36,019 bases of DNA from assembly GCA_016297695.1 (NCBI GenBank), contig JAEDGC010000014.1, forward strand, positions 1 through 36,019, given 5' to 3'. Shown in pieces: positions 11,884 to 19,535 of the stretch (the stretch's first letter is position 1; each line of letters opens with the position of its first letter). The notes under the pieces were generated by a model, which saw nothing but the letters and a program-made list of their open reading frames with translations, made no database searches and was not told where the DNA came from. Both the position numbers and the translations under genes were made by a program. Source of the DNA: Bacilli bacterium (GTDB taxonomy: Bacteria > Bacillota_I > Bacilli_A > RF39 > UBA660).

Positions 11884-11984
11884 GCAAAATAAAAACAACC
11901 TATACTAGCGTTGTTTTATTCTTCCTGGGAGCAAGTCCCAGACCGTTGTGTGATTATTACCACACTCGTACACCCTTATTTTGC
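11884..11984 (-). ncRNA. Structured RNA candidate (four helices), ending in a terminator
   Basis: Read on the minus strand: a closing stem GCAAAATAA/TTATTTTGC (9 bp, 11976-11984 with 11884-11892) encloses three hairpins. These are GTGTG/CACAC (11948-11965), CTGGGA/TCCCAG (11925-11941) and AAAACAAC/GTTGTTTT (11892-11917). The last is followed by TTTTATTTT and is an intrinsic terminator whose U tract is also the closing strand, so two folds compete. It lies about 80 bases after the PemK-like gene. It is either an unusual operon end or a regulatory RNA. No known class recognised. Confidence 0.55.
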
Positions 11985-12064
11985 TAGATTATAATAACCT
12001 AGCTCTTCTAATTCATCGGGATAATTAAATATTACTATTTTTTTCCATATTTGTCAACTTTTTA

Positions 12065-12466
12065 TTATGCAATTTGTTTTTGTATACTTTCTAATGATTG
12101 TTTATTACCTTGTAATGCGTTATTACATGTAATTGCCATAAATCTTTGAAAGTTTTGTAATAAATCATTAAGATGTTGATTTGATAATATCATTTGTTGA
12201 CCTGTTTCTCTGTTGTATAGTGGTTTTAATATTCTTTTATTTGAAATAAATTTTGCGTGTTTAAATAGACATGTTGAGCCATCTTCAGGTATCTTAAATA
12301 TATATTTTTCATTTAATTTTTCTTTACTTGTAGTTGGTAAACATAATAATAATTCTTTATCATATGATTTAACAATTACACAATAATGGGGAGAACTAAA
12401 TTCTGGATTTTTATGTTTCCCCAAATTTACCAAATAAATTCCTCCAGAAATTATTTTATATTCCAC
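12065..12466 (-). CDS. PemK/MazF-like protein without an adjacent antitoxin
   Basis: A 133-aa protein starting at GTG (AAGGAGG six bases upstream). Residues 6-95 fit the PemK/MazF fold: GGIYLVNLGK (first strand and loop), SSPHYCVIVKSYDKELLLCL, PTTSK, then HAKFISNKRILKPLY. MazF toxins are ribosome-associated or free endoribonucleases. Here the usual Arg-Pro of strand 2 is replaced (SPHY), so ribonuclease activity is uncertain. The C-terminal 35 residues form an extra helix. It has its own promoter with an operator-like inverted repeat, unlike the neighbouring late genes. No antitoxin-like protein gene is coupled to it. The gene upstream (76 aa) has its own leader; the structured RNA lies downstream. 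Confidence 0.75.
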   Translation of the reverse strand: MEYKIISGGIYLVNLGKHKNPEFSSPHYCVIVKSYDKELLLCLPTTSKEKLNEKYIFKIPEDGSTCLFKHAKFISNKRILKPLYNRETGQQMILSNQHLNDLLQNFQRFMAITCNNALQGNKQSLESIQKQIA

Positions 12467-12488
12467 AGTATCCTCCTTTCTATAAAGT

Positions 12489-12509
12489 TAGGACGATACT
12501 GCTGTCCTA
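12489..12509 (-). promoter_or_regulatory. Operator-like inverted repeat at the PemK-like gene start
   Basis: TAGGAC and GTCCTA, nine bases apart, lie right at the expected transcription start. It can act as a protein-binding operator or as a 5' hairpin in front of the ribosome site. Confidence 0.6.
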
Positions 12510-12514
12510 GAGAA

Positions 12515-12544
12515 ATTATACGACATTTTTTTTAATTATGTCAA
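12515..12544 (-). promoter_or_regulatory. Promoter of the PemK-like gene
   Basis: TTGACA (12539-12544), 18 bases, TATAAT (12515-12520) on the minus strand. Both boxes are perfect consensus; the spacer is one base long. Confidence 0.8.
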
Positions 12545-12551
12545 CAAATTA

Positions 12552-12782
12552 TTATTCTACTAAATTTTCTTTAATTAAATCATTTATGAATTGTATATTT
12601 CTTTTTGTTATATGTTTACTTTTATTTATAAAAATCGTTCTATCTAATAATAGTACATCAATTGTAATTACTTTGTTGCCATATATTACTTTCTTTTGAT
12701 ATGTAGGATATATTAAATTAGGTTCGTAATGATATCCAAAATATTCTAACACTTCAAAGTTTACTAATCTGCTTAGTTTCAT
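12552..12782 (-). CDS. Hypothetical protein, 76 aa
   Basis: Begins MKLSRLVNFEVLEYFGYHYE. A compact alpha/beta protein with an internal beta pair (KKVIYGNKVITIDVLLLDRT) and a terminal helix. It resembles small phage proteins of the DNA-mimic or anti-repressor size but matches no family I know. The ribosome site AGAGG overlaps a hairpin (12785-12806). It lies after the late terminator and before the PemK-like promoter, so it belongs to the accessory block. Confidence 0.65.
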   Translation of the reverse strand: MKLSRLVNFEVLEYFGYHYEPNLIYPTYQKKVIYGNKVITIDVLLLDRTIFINKSKHITKRNIQFINDLIKENLVE

Positions 12783-12784
12783 GA

Positions 12785-12806
12785 GAACACCTCTTTATAA
12801 GTGTTC
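12785..12806 (-). promoter_or_regulatory. Hairpin overlapping a ribosome site
   Basis: GAACAC and GTGTTC flank TTATAAAGAG just before the ATG of the 76-aa gene. The end of the AGAGG ribosome site is in the stem, so translation may be controlled. Confidence 0.45.
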
Positions 12807-12829
12807 CCATTTTTAAATTTTAATTACAT

Positions 12830-12856
12830 AAAAAAAGAGCTAGTCCGAAGACTAGC
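12830..12856 (-). terminator. Strong terminator of the late operon
   Basis: Minus strand GCTAGTC, TTCG, GACTAGC and then TCTTTTTTT: a perfect 7-bp stem with a UUCG tetraloop and a long T run, six bases after the amidase stop. Confidence 0.92.
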
Positions 12857-12861
12857 CTTTA

Positions 12862-13830
12862 TTAATTAAATAAACTGTAAGCAGTATTTGGTCCTAATAT
12901 ACCATCAACATATAAACCTTTATCAGTTTGATATTGTTTAACACATGATTGCATACCACTTCCAAATATTCCATCAAATCCATTTGGATTATATCCTTTT
13001 TTATAAAGGAATGCTTGGCATATTCTAGTAATATTACCTGATACACCTTTTTTAAGATTTTTAAAACATGATTTAGTTAGAGGTCCGAAAGAACCATCTC
13101 TAGTAAGTTTACAACCATATTGTAAATTCATTTCATATTGCAATGCCTTTATAAGATGTTTTTTAGTATCTGGCCCAAAACTATTATCAACTGCTATTGT
13201 TCCAAATATTGAACCATACTTATTGTTATACCATGTTTGAATAGTTGAGATTATACCACTAGAACTATTTTGAGCTGAATTAGAGCTTGAATTTGATGTA
13301 GAACAACTATTTATACCACCTAAATCTTTCATAAGCCTATCCCATTGAAATTTAGTTCCTGGACAGTTTGGTTTTTCACGTGGAGCTATTTCATAATGTC
13401 CTACAATATGTTCTCTATCTACAGGAATATTATATTTTGCAATTAATTCTTTACATAATTTAAGAACTGTTTGATATTGTGGTTCAGTTAGTTCACCGCA
13501 ACCATCCTTATAACTATATCCCTCGTTTTCAATCGAAATTGTATAATAGTTGGCATTAGTTTTACGTTCTCTAACTATCCTGTTAGATGAACGCCTATAA
13601 TCGTATGTAGCACCCTCTTTAATGCTTGTACCATTGCACCAACTAGCCATATCTAAATCTACTAATTGATCTAATTCTCCATTTTTTCCTGTCACAAAAT
13701 GTGAAGATGTTTTACTATTAGGGTTACATAACCATGATACGCTACCACCAAATCCACCTTCGCATACATGAAGTGCAATCATATCAGGTTTCCAACCATA
13801 ACGGCTCATATAGTTAGGTGATTTACTCAT
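12862..13830 (-). CDS. Endolysin: N-acetylmuramoyl-L-alanine amidase with peptidoglycan-binding repeats
   Basis: Cuts the bond between N-acetylmuramic acid and L-alanine in host peptidoglycan at lysis. 322 aa from the ATG at 13828-13830 (AAGGTGA upstream). Residues about 15-155 are an Amidase_2 domain: zinc ligands in ALHVCEGG, in IVGHYEIAPREKPNCPG (His and the Cys of CPG), and the Glu of SIENEGYSY. A Ser/Asn-rich linker follows at about 170-190. Two peptidoglycan-binding type-1 repeats come next (DNSFGPDTKKHLIKALQYEM with GSFGPLTKSC, then FDGIFGSGMQ with VDGILGPNTA). There is no signal peptide, so export depends on the holin. Last gene of the late operon. Confidence 0.93.
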   Translation of the reverse strand: MSKSPNYMSRYGWKPDMIALHVCEGGFGGSVSWLCNPNSKTSSHFVTGKNGELDQLVDLDMASWCNGTSIKEGATYDYRRSSNRIVRERKTNANYYTISIENEGYSYKDGCGELTEPQYQTVLKLCKELIAKYNIPVDREHIVGHYEIAPREKPNCPGTKFQWDRLMKDLGGINSCSTSNSSSNSAQNSSSGIISTIQTWYNNKYGSIFGTIAVDNSFGPDTKKHLIKALQYEMNLQYGCKLTRDGSFGPLTKSCFKNLKKGVSGNITRICQAFLYKKGYNPNGFDGIFGSGMQSCVKQYQTDKGLYVDGILGPNTAYSLFN

Positions 13831-13975
13831 TACTATCACCTTGACTCTTTAGCCATTCTTCATATTCTTTTTGTGCTTCTGGAGACATTTCATTTTCAGC
13901 TTGTACATATTCATCGTTTTTAGCTATTAGTTCTTCACTAGCTTGTTCGTTATAAAATAAATCTTCATTATTCAT
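13823..13975 (-). CDS. Small acidic protein between holin and endolysin, 50 aa
   Basis: Starts MNNEDLFYNEQASEELIAKN and ends WLKSQGDSNE. It is very acidic with no membrane segment. It fills the gap between the two lysis genes and its stop overlaps the endolysin start region by eight bases, suggesting translational coupling. Function unknown; not a recognised antiholin. Confidence 0.65.
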   Translation of the reverse strand: MNNEDLFYNEQASEELIAKNDEYVQAENEMSPEAQKEYEEWLKSQGDSNE

Positions 13976-13990
13976 AAAATTCACTTCTTT

Positions 13991-14260
13991 CTAATTTGGT
14001 TTTGTATAAGTCATAGCTTTTTGACTATCTGATAATCCTTTTGTAGTAGGATCTTGTATAGCATTAAATACAGATACTACTACTAACCCTAATACATATG
14101 GATTAGAGATAGCTTCTAGTAAAACTTGTCCTACTTTATTCCAAGTAGTTAAATCCTCTACAGATAGCCCTAAATAGGCTAAAATAGGCATTAATATTGC
14201 AATTCCTATTTGTACCCAAAAATATGGGTTTCTAATTCTTACTTTCCAATTAATCTTCAT
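13991..14260 (-). CDS. Phage holin, phi-LC3 type
   Basis: Forms membrane lesions that release the endolysin. 89 aa with the family layout: basic start MKINWKVRIRNPYFWVQ, first membrane segment at 15-33 (IGIAILMPILAYLGL), second at 54-72 (PYVLGLVVVSVFNAIQDPT). It ends in the typical DPTTKGLSDSQKAMTYTKP tail of the LC3 family (PF04531). GAGGTGG lies upstream. Gene order fibre, membrane protein, holin, endolysin is standard. Confidence 0.93.
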   Translation of the reverse strand: MKINWKVRIRNPYFWVQIGIAILMPILAYLGLSVEDLTTWNKVGQVLLEAISNPYVLGLVVVSVFNAIQDPTTKGLSDSQKAMTYTKPN

Positions 14261-14275
14261 TATTTTCCACCTCTT

Positions 14276-14581
14276 CTAATAATCTTCTAAATCTAATATT
14301 TGTTCACATTTCTTTTTTGTATATGAGTTATATCCTAATGATATATAAGTATCACATGCTAAAGCTCTATCCTCAACAGGAATGTTATCATTCCAAATAG
14401 TATTACGTAGGCTTAATTGTTGTGTTGATACTGTTATATCTTTTATCTCGACTAATTGATTATTAATATTATTAATAGTTCCAAAAGTTAAATTGTAAAC
14501 AAATACAATAATTCCTACAAATATACCAACAAGTGCCCAATATTTTAAAATGAAATCTGCTATTTTTTTAATTTTATTCAT
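14276..14581 (-). CDS. Membrane-anchored protein next to the holin, 101 aa
   Basis: From the ATG at 14579-14581 (AGAGG upstream). One membrane segment at about 14-32 (YWALVGIFVGIIVFVYNLTF) is followed by a polar helical domain. That domain has two Cys (LACDT, KKKCEQ) and the end ILDLEDY. Position suggests a lysis accessory protein (antiholin or holin partner) or a tail-end protein anchored in the host membrane; neither is proven. Confidence 0.7.
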   Translation of the reverse strand: MNKIKKIADFILKYWALVGIFVGIIVFVYNLTFGTINNINNQLVEIKDITVSTQQLSLRNTIWNDNIPVEDRALACDTYISLGYNSYTKKKCEQILDLEDY

Positions 14582-14589
14582 ATTAACCT

Positions 14590-15021
14590 CTAATCTATAA
14601 AAAATGAAATATTTAAAGCACTCCAAGATGAAGAAATATAATTATTCAAATAAATTGAACCAGATTTTTCTATAAGCGCAGCTTTAGCAGTATCATCGGT
14701 GACATAAACTTCATATATAGTTTTTAATGGTCTAAATCCCTCAGGTAATTGTGCTATTTGATTATTAGTTCCGTTATTTATTAAACCTCTTATAAATACT
14801 TGATTATTAATTTTTCTGTATTGTGGGGTCGCATAATTTCCACCTAATGCAGTCCAATTATTTTTTAATGGTAAATCTATCCACCCTGTATCATTATTTG
14901 CATTATCAAACATTTCCTTAACTACATTACTACTATAAACATCTTTGTCATTTGGAGTATCACTTGCTCCTATTACTTTACTCATATTAGGTTCTATTTG
15001 TTTTATTTTTCTTATTCTCAT
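14590..15021 (-). CDS. Tail-fibre tip or receptor-binding protein, 143 aa
   Basis: N-terminal residues 1-40 are a linker (MSKVIGASDTPNDKDVYSSN). Residues 45-143 form a beta-rich domain with GWIDLPLKNNWTALGGNYAT and QVFIRGLINNGTNNQIAQLP. This pattern is common at the C-termini of Bacillota phage tail proteins that bind the cell surface. It overlaps the end of the collar-domain gene. AAGGAGG precedes the ATG. Substrate unknown. Confidence 0.7.
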   Translation of the reverse strand: MRIRKIKQIEPNMSKVIGASDTPNDKDVYSSNVVKEMFDNANNDTGWIDLPLKNNWTALGGNYATPQYRKINNQVFIRGLINNGTNNQIAQLPEGFRPLKTIYEVYVTDDTAKAALIEKSGSIYLNNYISSSWSALNISFFID

Positions 15022-16109
15022 TATGATACCTCCTTAATACCATATATTTGATATGGAATTAATAAATTATTTAAAAAACTAGCAATTGAACTTGATCCAA
15101 TCCCATAAGCTGAACAATTTGTAAAATATATACCATCCTTACTCATTTTTACTCTTCTATTACATATTACATCTTGTTCATTTGTAAATGATATTGTCAT
15201 TATTCTTGATTGTTCATCTTTATAACAAATGAAATTTATAATATTTTTTTCTGTTGGAGTATCGCTCTTATTTTCGATTAACTTTATTAAAATAGAATCA
15301 TAAGTAGTTAAATCTTTAGAAATAGTTTGTTCTGCAAAATCTGAATTAGTTTTAGAATTAGTCCAGATCAATTTTTTGCTTGGTTCTACTTCTTCATATC
15401 CATCTGGTACAGTTTCACCATCATAATTAAATTCGGTACCGATAGGGATATAATCAGGTACTATTGTTTGTTCACTTGCTATGTTTTTTACTTTAATTAT
15501 GTAATTTACTACTATGTATGGCTGTAAGTTGGTGTGTGCTTGTCCACCACCAGTCATTTGACTAGCATTAGCTTCAAATGATGAATATGCAGTACCCCAA
15601 GTAAATGTAGCCCCTGCATCTACAGTACCTTTTACATTATCGCTTCTTATTCCGTGATTATGTGCTGGCATTTGTTCAATAGTAAGTGTAACTTCTTCTT
15701 GTCCACCTGTTTTACCAAGCGAATTAAACCATTCAGAGTTTACCTTTAACCCTACTGGAACAAGTCCTGACATATCAGGTAAATTGAACGTATCATGGTC
15801 TCCACCATATGTTTCTCCTATTAAACTAAATAATTCAGGATATTCTGCTTTAGATAATGCTTGTCCATTTGCAAATTTATACCCACTTGGTTCAGTCGTT
15901 CCAAAATACATTTTTGTACTTGCAAGTGGTTCAGTATCTCCACTACCTGAGCCTGATATAGTAGCCCATTCTTCACCATTTTTATATTTCATTGTTCCAT
16001 TGTTAATCCATATTTTAGCTGCTGAATTTGTTGGCTGTGTATCGGATATTACAACAATTTCCATATATTTTTTTAATTCTTTTAATCCATTTTTATCTAA
16101 ATAATTCAT
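15021..16109 (-). CDS. Tail fibre with phage tail-collar domain
   Basis: A 362-aa fibre protein. Residues 1-55 are an attachment region starting MNYLDKNGLKELKKYM, also used by the next gene up. Residues about 65-130 are a tail-collar domain (PF07484): PSGYKFANGQALSKAEYPEL, then GGDHDTFNLPDMSGLVPVGL. This is followed by MPAHNHG and by GGQAHTNLQPYIVVNYIIKV, the usual end of such domains. Residues 230-362 are an added beta domain starting PDYIPIGTEF. Likely a receptor-binding or adhesion fibre. Confidence 0.85.
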   Translation of the reverse strand: MNYLDKNGLKELKKYMEIVVISDTQPTNSAAKIWINNGTMKYKNGEEWATISGSGSGDTEPLASTKMYFGTTEPSGYKFANGQALSKAEYPELFSLIGETYGGDHDTFNLPDMSGLVPVGLKVNSEWFNSLGKTGGQEEVTLTIEQMPAHNHGIRSDNVKGTVDAGATFTWGTAYSSFEANASQMTGGGQAHTNLQPYIVVNYIIKVKNIASEQTIVPDYIPIGTEFNYDGETVPDGYEEVEPSKKLIWTNSKTNSDFAEQTISKDLTTYDSILIKLIENKSDTPTEKNIINFICYKDEQSRIMTISFTNEQDVICNRRVKMSKDGIYFTNCSAYGIGSSSIASFLNNLLIPYQIYGIKEVS

Positions 16110-16111
16110 AC

Positions 16112-16801
16112 TTATCCTCCAAATATTTCTGCTATTTCATCATTAGTAATTGCTACAAAATCTGAAGTTTTAACATAATCACTTAAATCTACAAAACCAG
16201 CAAGTACATCATATTTATAAGTACCTGACACATTTATAATTACAACATTCGTTCCAGATGGATATTTATTTCCAGCTCCTTCAACGAAGTCTGATGTAGT
16301 TGTAAAACTATCTGATATATTATAGACAAATCCTTCTACAGAATCACTTAATTCAGGTAAATTTGCGAATGTTATAGTACCTTTTGCTTTATAAGTGCTA
16401 GATATTTTTGAATTTATAAGAGCCACTACATCACTTGCTGTTTGATATTCTGATCCATTTATTAATTGATTATTATTTGTAGGAATTTCACTTAATAAAG
16501 CATATGCACCTTTTGGTTGAATACCTAAATCATCTAAACTTAATTCACCACTTAATATTACATTATTTATTTTGGGTTTACTTTTAAGATCATCATAACT
16601 TCCTGTAAAATCACTTACACCAGCATTTTGAATTTTTGTTAACAAATCATCTGTTAAGTTATTATCAGATAGTACTTTATAATCTGTAGTACTACCTGTT
16701 TTTAATTCTTTATTTACTTTTTTTGCTAATATATTGTCTAACAATAATTTTAAATGTGATAATCCATTTATGTCTAAATATTTTTTATTTTCGTTATTCA
16801 T
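16112..16801 (-). CDS. Tail fibre protein, 229 aa
   Basis: I start at the fourth codon (16799-16801), nine bases after GGGAG. It has the same N-terminal signature as the next fibre (YLDINGLSHLKLLLDN), then a spacer with VSDFTGSYDDLKSKPKINNV, a fibre-shaft motif widely seen in phages. A beta-rich C-terminal half follows (GTITFANLPELSDSVEGFVY) and ends IAEIFGG. It probably forms a trimer beside the collar fibre. Confidence 0.75.
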   Translation of the reverse strand: MNNENKKYLDINGLSHLKLLLDNILAKKVNKELKTGSTTDYKVLSDNNLTDDLLTKIQNAGVSDFTGSYDDLKSKPKINNVILSGELSLDDLGIQPKGAYALLSEIPTNNNQLINGSEYQTASDVVALINSKISSTYKAKGTITFANLPELSDSVEGFVYNISDSFTTTSDFVEGAGNKYPSGTNVVIINVSGTYKYDVLAGFVDLSDYVKTSDFVAITNDEIAEIFGG

Positions 16802-16815
16802 GTTTTTCATCTCCC

Positions 16816-17115
16816 TTAATCTTTAAAAATATTGTCAAGTTCGATATTTGATATTGAACTTATATCATCTGCATTTATAATAATTGTATTTCCAACTGTT
16901 TCTAATGTTATATTTTTACCACTTATAATCTCTAAATTATTAATACCATTTATTGTTCCGTATAGGCTATCTAACCATTCTTCTACAGTTCCATCATATC
17001 CATTTAATACTGCTAATTGATAAGCTGATAAACCATTTGTGGGAACGTATAAAGAACCATGAATTTTTTGTGTTTGATTTAAACTTCCACTTATTGTTTC
17101 ATCACTATTTAACAT
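16816..17115 (-). CDS. Small fibre/baseplate-type protein, 99 aa
   Basis: Contains GLSAYQLAVLNGYDGTVEEW at residues about 28-47. This is the short (G)xSAYExAVxxGFxGTxxEWLxSL motif common in phage fibre and baseplate proteins. After it comes a beta segment (ISGKNITLETVGNTIIINAD). It overlaps the downstream end of the next gene. Structural adaptor in the fibre complex by context. Confidence 0.75.
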   Translation of the reverse strand: MLNSDETISGSLNQTQKIHGSLYVPTNGLSAYQLAVLNGYDGTVEEWLDSLYGTINGINNLEIISGKNITLETVGNTIIINADDISSISNIELDNIFKD

Positions 17116-17441
17116 TAAGTTATTTCCTCCTTAACTTTAAATTTACTTTTTTCAATTACAGTATTAACAGTTCCATCAACAGTATCAATTTGAATATCAT
17201 AAAAATATGTATCATATTCTAATGATGATGTATCTTCTGGTTTAATTATTATTACTGCTTCATTATCAATAAATGATGTTATTTTTTTCTGAAAAAGATA
17301 TTCTTCATCATCAGAATCTCTTTTAACTGTGAAATAAAGAATATCTCCATAAATAAATTCATAATTATTTGGAACAAATCTTAAAGTCCCAGTATCACCA
17401 CGCGTTATTTCTATATTGTTACCTTTTAATCTAAATGCCAT
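17115..17441 (-). CDS. Fibre-associated beta-sandwich protein (BppU-N-like), 108 aa
   Basis: I start at the ATG at 17439-17441 (AGAGGTGATTTA upstream); a longer frame runs back into the preceding gene without a ribosome site. It begins MAFRLKGNNIEITRGDTGTL, the sequence style of the immunoglobulin-like domain at the head of baseplate upper proteins. The rest alternates beta strands (YFTVKRDSDDEEYLFQKKIT) to the end KSKFKVKEEIT. Probably an attachment module for the fibres. Confidence 0.7.
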   Translation of the reverse strand: MAFRLKGNNIEITRGDTGTLRFVPNNYEFIYGDILYFTVKRDSDDEEYLFQKKITSFIDNEAVIIIKPEDTSSLEYDTYFYDIQIDTVDGTVNTVIEKSKFKVKEEIT

Positions 17442-17455
17442 TAAATCACCTCTTT

Positions 17456-19531
17456 CTATGTTTTCATATATCCAAATACATTTAATACTGCAAAAGCATA
17501 TCCAGTTGCTGCATCTGTATTTTGGCAATAATCATTACCATAATTCCCTGGATTTGAATCAGATGTTTGTAATTTAAATTCATTTAGTCCTGATTTTATA
17601 TATTCACTTATATCATCAGTAGTAAATATAGTAACACCATGGGAATCGTTAGTTACTGTTGGAGTATAATTTAGTTTGTCAGTATTAGTAAGTTGTGCTT
17701 TATTATTCCAATCGGCTTCGTATCCACTTCTTATCACATAACAATCGTTAAAGTTATCTACTTTATATAAATTTATATTTCTTGCAAAACACCATGTATA
17801 TAATGAATCATCACTTGGATGTAAATAACAAACTGGCATATGATAAAGTGTTAAGTATGCTTTTTCAACTTTAAAATTAGATGGTATATATACAGATATA
17901 TTTATTGAAACTTTGTTACTTTGATTACTCATATCTAATATCCATCCAATAGAATTAAATGATTGGTAACCATCACTTAAAAATTGTAAATTGGTAAATA
18001 GACCATCTCCACCAATTACTTTACCTCCATCAGGTAAAAATATGTTCCCTGATAAAGAAGCATTTACTGCTTCCATAGATCCATCTAAATTTATTTTAAA
18101 ATTACCATTTATTGTAGTAAGACCCTCCATGATGATATTGTCTGAAATTAACCTTGCTAGTCCAGGATATGTTTCAAAAATTGTAATAACATCTTGTGCC
18201 GAAACTTTAACACTTAAACCTTTATCAGTTATATTTAACAGTGCTCTTGATTCTGCATTTGTAGTAAATAAATCAGTTAATAAATTCTTTTTTATATACT
18301 CACAAGAAAAATTAATATTAACACTATAATCCTTTAATTTTATATAAGTTGTATCTGCATATGTGTTTAATAAAACATCTCCTATATTATGTGTTATAGG
18401 AGATGTTAAAACGATTTTATTATTTAGTGAATCATAATCTATTCTTTGAATTATTTTTATATAATTTTGTTCTATTAAAATTTCATCTGAAATTATTTCA
18501 TTGTTCATTTCTAAAGCAGTTAATACAATAGGACTAGCTATATCAATTTCATCACTAATATTAAAATTTTCATAACTACTTGTTAAAATTGTATATTTTT
18601 TGCTCTGTCCTGGAATACCTGTTATTGACAACTTATTAATTGCGCCTTTACTATTTGGCGTATTTTCTAGGACAATATAATCATTAATTTGATTTTTTGT
18701 AATTATTTCAGGTTTGATATTAGTTGATACATCTAATGTAATTTCATCTTTTGTTTTATTGATTTCTGCTTTAGTATTTCTTTCTAATTCAGTTGTTTTA
18801 ATATCAATTTCTTCCTTAGAATAATATTGATCCTCGGGTGAAGATACAACTATTGTATTAATATCCTTTTTTTCAAAATGATTTTTATTGTATAAAGTAG
18901 ATGAAGTAGATGATATAACAATATCGCCTATTTCACAATCATTAGGAATATCCTCTAATGTATCTATTATCCAATAATCATCTTTTTCATATGATTGCGG
19001 TTTATTAATAAATATATTTTTATGACCATCAATCATATCAAATAAAACATTAGGAACTGATACTCTTTGCCATGAATAACTTATTGGATTTACACTTTTC
19101 TTAACAAACTTATTTTGAATGCCTGTAGTACTATTTAACCAAAAATCATTTTTATGTATTTCTTTATCTATATCTGTTAGCCAATCAAGTGATGGATCCT
19201 TTTCTTGATAAAATGTTTCTATTTTATTGTCTACTTGTTTAGAAATAGGTAATTCATAAACAGAATAAACATTTTCTACAAAATCCTCTAAAATACTACT
19301 ATCAGTTGCTACTAAACTCCAATCATCTATATTAAAGTTTCCAAATAATCTATCATTAATGCATTTATAAACTTTTCCATTTTCTGTCCAGGTACTATCT
19401 TTATAATATGGTGGCTGAGGTGTTGAACCGTAGTTTTTACTATATTCATCTTTAGTAGGAATAGTTGATTGTACTTCTTTTAATTCGCCTTTAGTTACAG
19501 GTTCATTATCATATTTTCCTTGATTATACAT
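17456..19531 (-). CDS. Large tail protein or tail spike, 691 aa
   Basis: Residues 1-60 hold a small carbohydrate-binding-like module (KDSTWTENGKVYKCINDRLF with following Trp). Repeated surface modules run to about 230. A coiled region at 235-275 (YYSKEEIDIKTTELERNTKA) is typical of phage tail tips. The middle and the segment ETYPGLARLISDNIIMEGLT with NGNFKINLDGSMEAVNASLS resemble the C-terminal shafts of siphophage tail proteins. Residues 540-691 are a beta-rich lectin-like end rich in Trp and Tyr. No hydrolase motif. Most likely the host-binding spike or adaptor that carries the smaller fibres. Its coding sequence contains a 13-bp perfect inverted repeat. Confidence 0.75.
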   Translation of the reverse strand: MYNQGKYDNEPVTKGELKEVQSTIPTKDEYSKNYGSTPQPPYYKDSTWTENGKVYKCINDRLFGNFNIDDWSLVATDSSILEDFVENVYSVYELPISKQVDNKIETFYQEKDPSLDWLTDIDKEIHKNDFWLNSTTGIQNKFVKKSVNPISYSWQRVSVPNVLFDMIDGHKNIFINKPQSYEKDDYWIIDTLEDIPNDCEIGDIVISSTSSTLYNKNHFEKKDINTIVVSSPEDQYYSKEEIDIKTTELERNTKAEINKTKDEITLDVSTNIKPEIITKNQINDYIVLENTPNSKGAINKLSITGIPGQSKKYTILTSSYENFNISDEIDIASPIVLTALEMNNEIISDEILIEQNYIKIIQRIDYDSLNNKIVLTSPITHNIGDVLLNTYADTTYIKLKDYSVNINFSCEYIKKNLLTDLFTTNAESRALLNITDKGLSVKVSAQDVITIFETYPGLARLISDNIIMEGLTTINGNFKINLDGSMEAVNASLSGNIFLPDGGKVIGGDGLFTNLQFLSDGYQSFNSIGWILDMSNQSNKVSINISVYIPSNFKVEKAYLTLYHMPVCYLHPSDDSLYTWCFARNINLYKVDNFNDCYVIRSGYEADWNNKAQLTNTDKLNYTPTVTNDSHGVTIFTTDDISEYIKSGLNEFKLQTSDSNPGNYGNDYCQNTDAATGYAFAVLNVFGYMKT
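18374..18407. repeat. Perfect 13-bp inverted repeat inside the tail-protein gene
   Basis: AACATCTCCTATA (18374-18386) and TATAGGAGATGTT (18395-18407) with an 8-base loop. In the coding direction it reads through the residues TSPITHNIGDVL. No real T run follows. Confidence 0.9.
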
Positions 19532-19535
19532 CCTA

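Noticed and set aside
11884..11984. tRNA or tmRNA-like cloverleaf
   Set aside because: There is no T-arm GTTCGA-type sequence, no CCA-compatible acceptor, and the arm lengths do not fit a tRNA.
11884..11984. IS200/IS605 end hairpin or TnpB guide RNA
   Set aside because: No transposase or TnpB gene lies in the window, and the opposite element end is missing.
9822..17115. Diversity-generating retroelement, looked for because of several fibre genes
   Set aside because: No reverse transcriptase gene and no template/variable repeat pair were seen.
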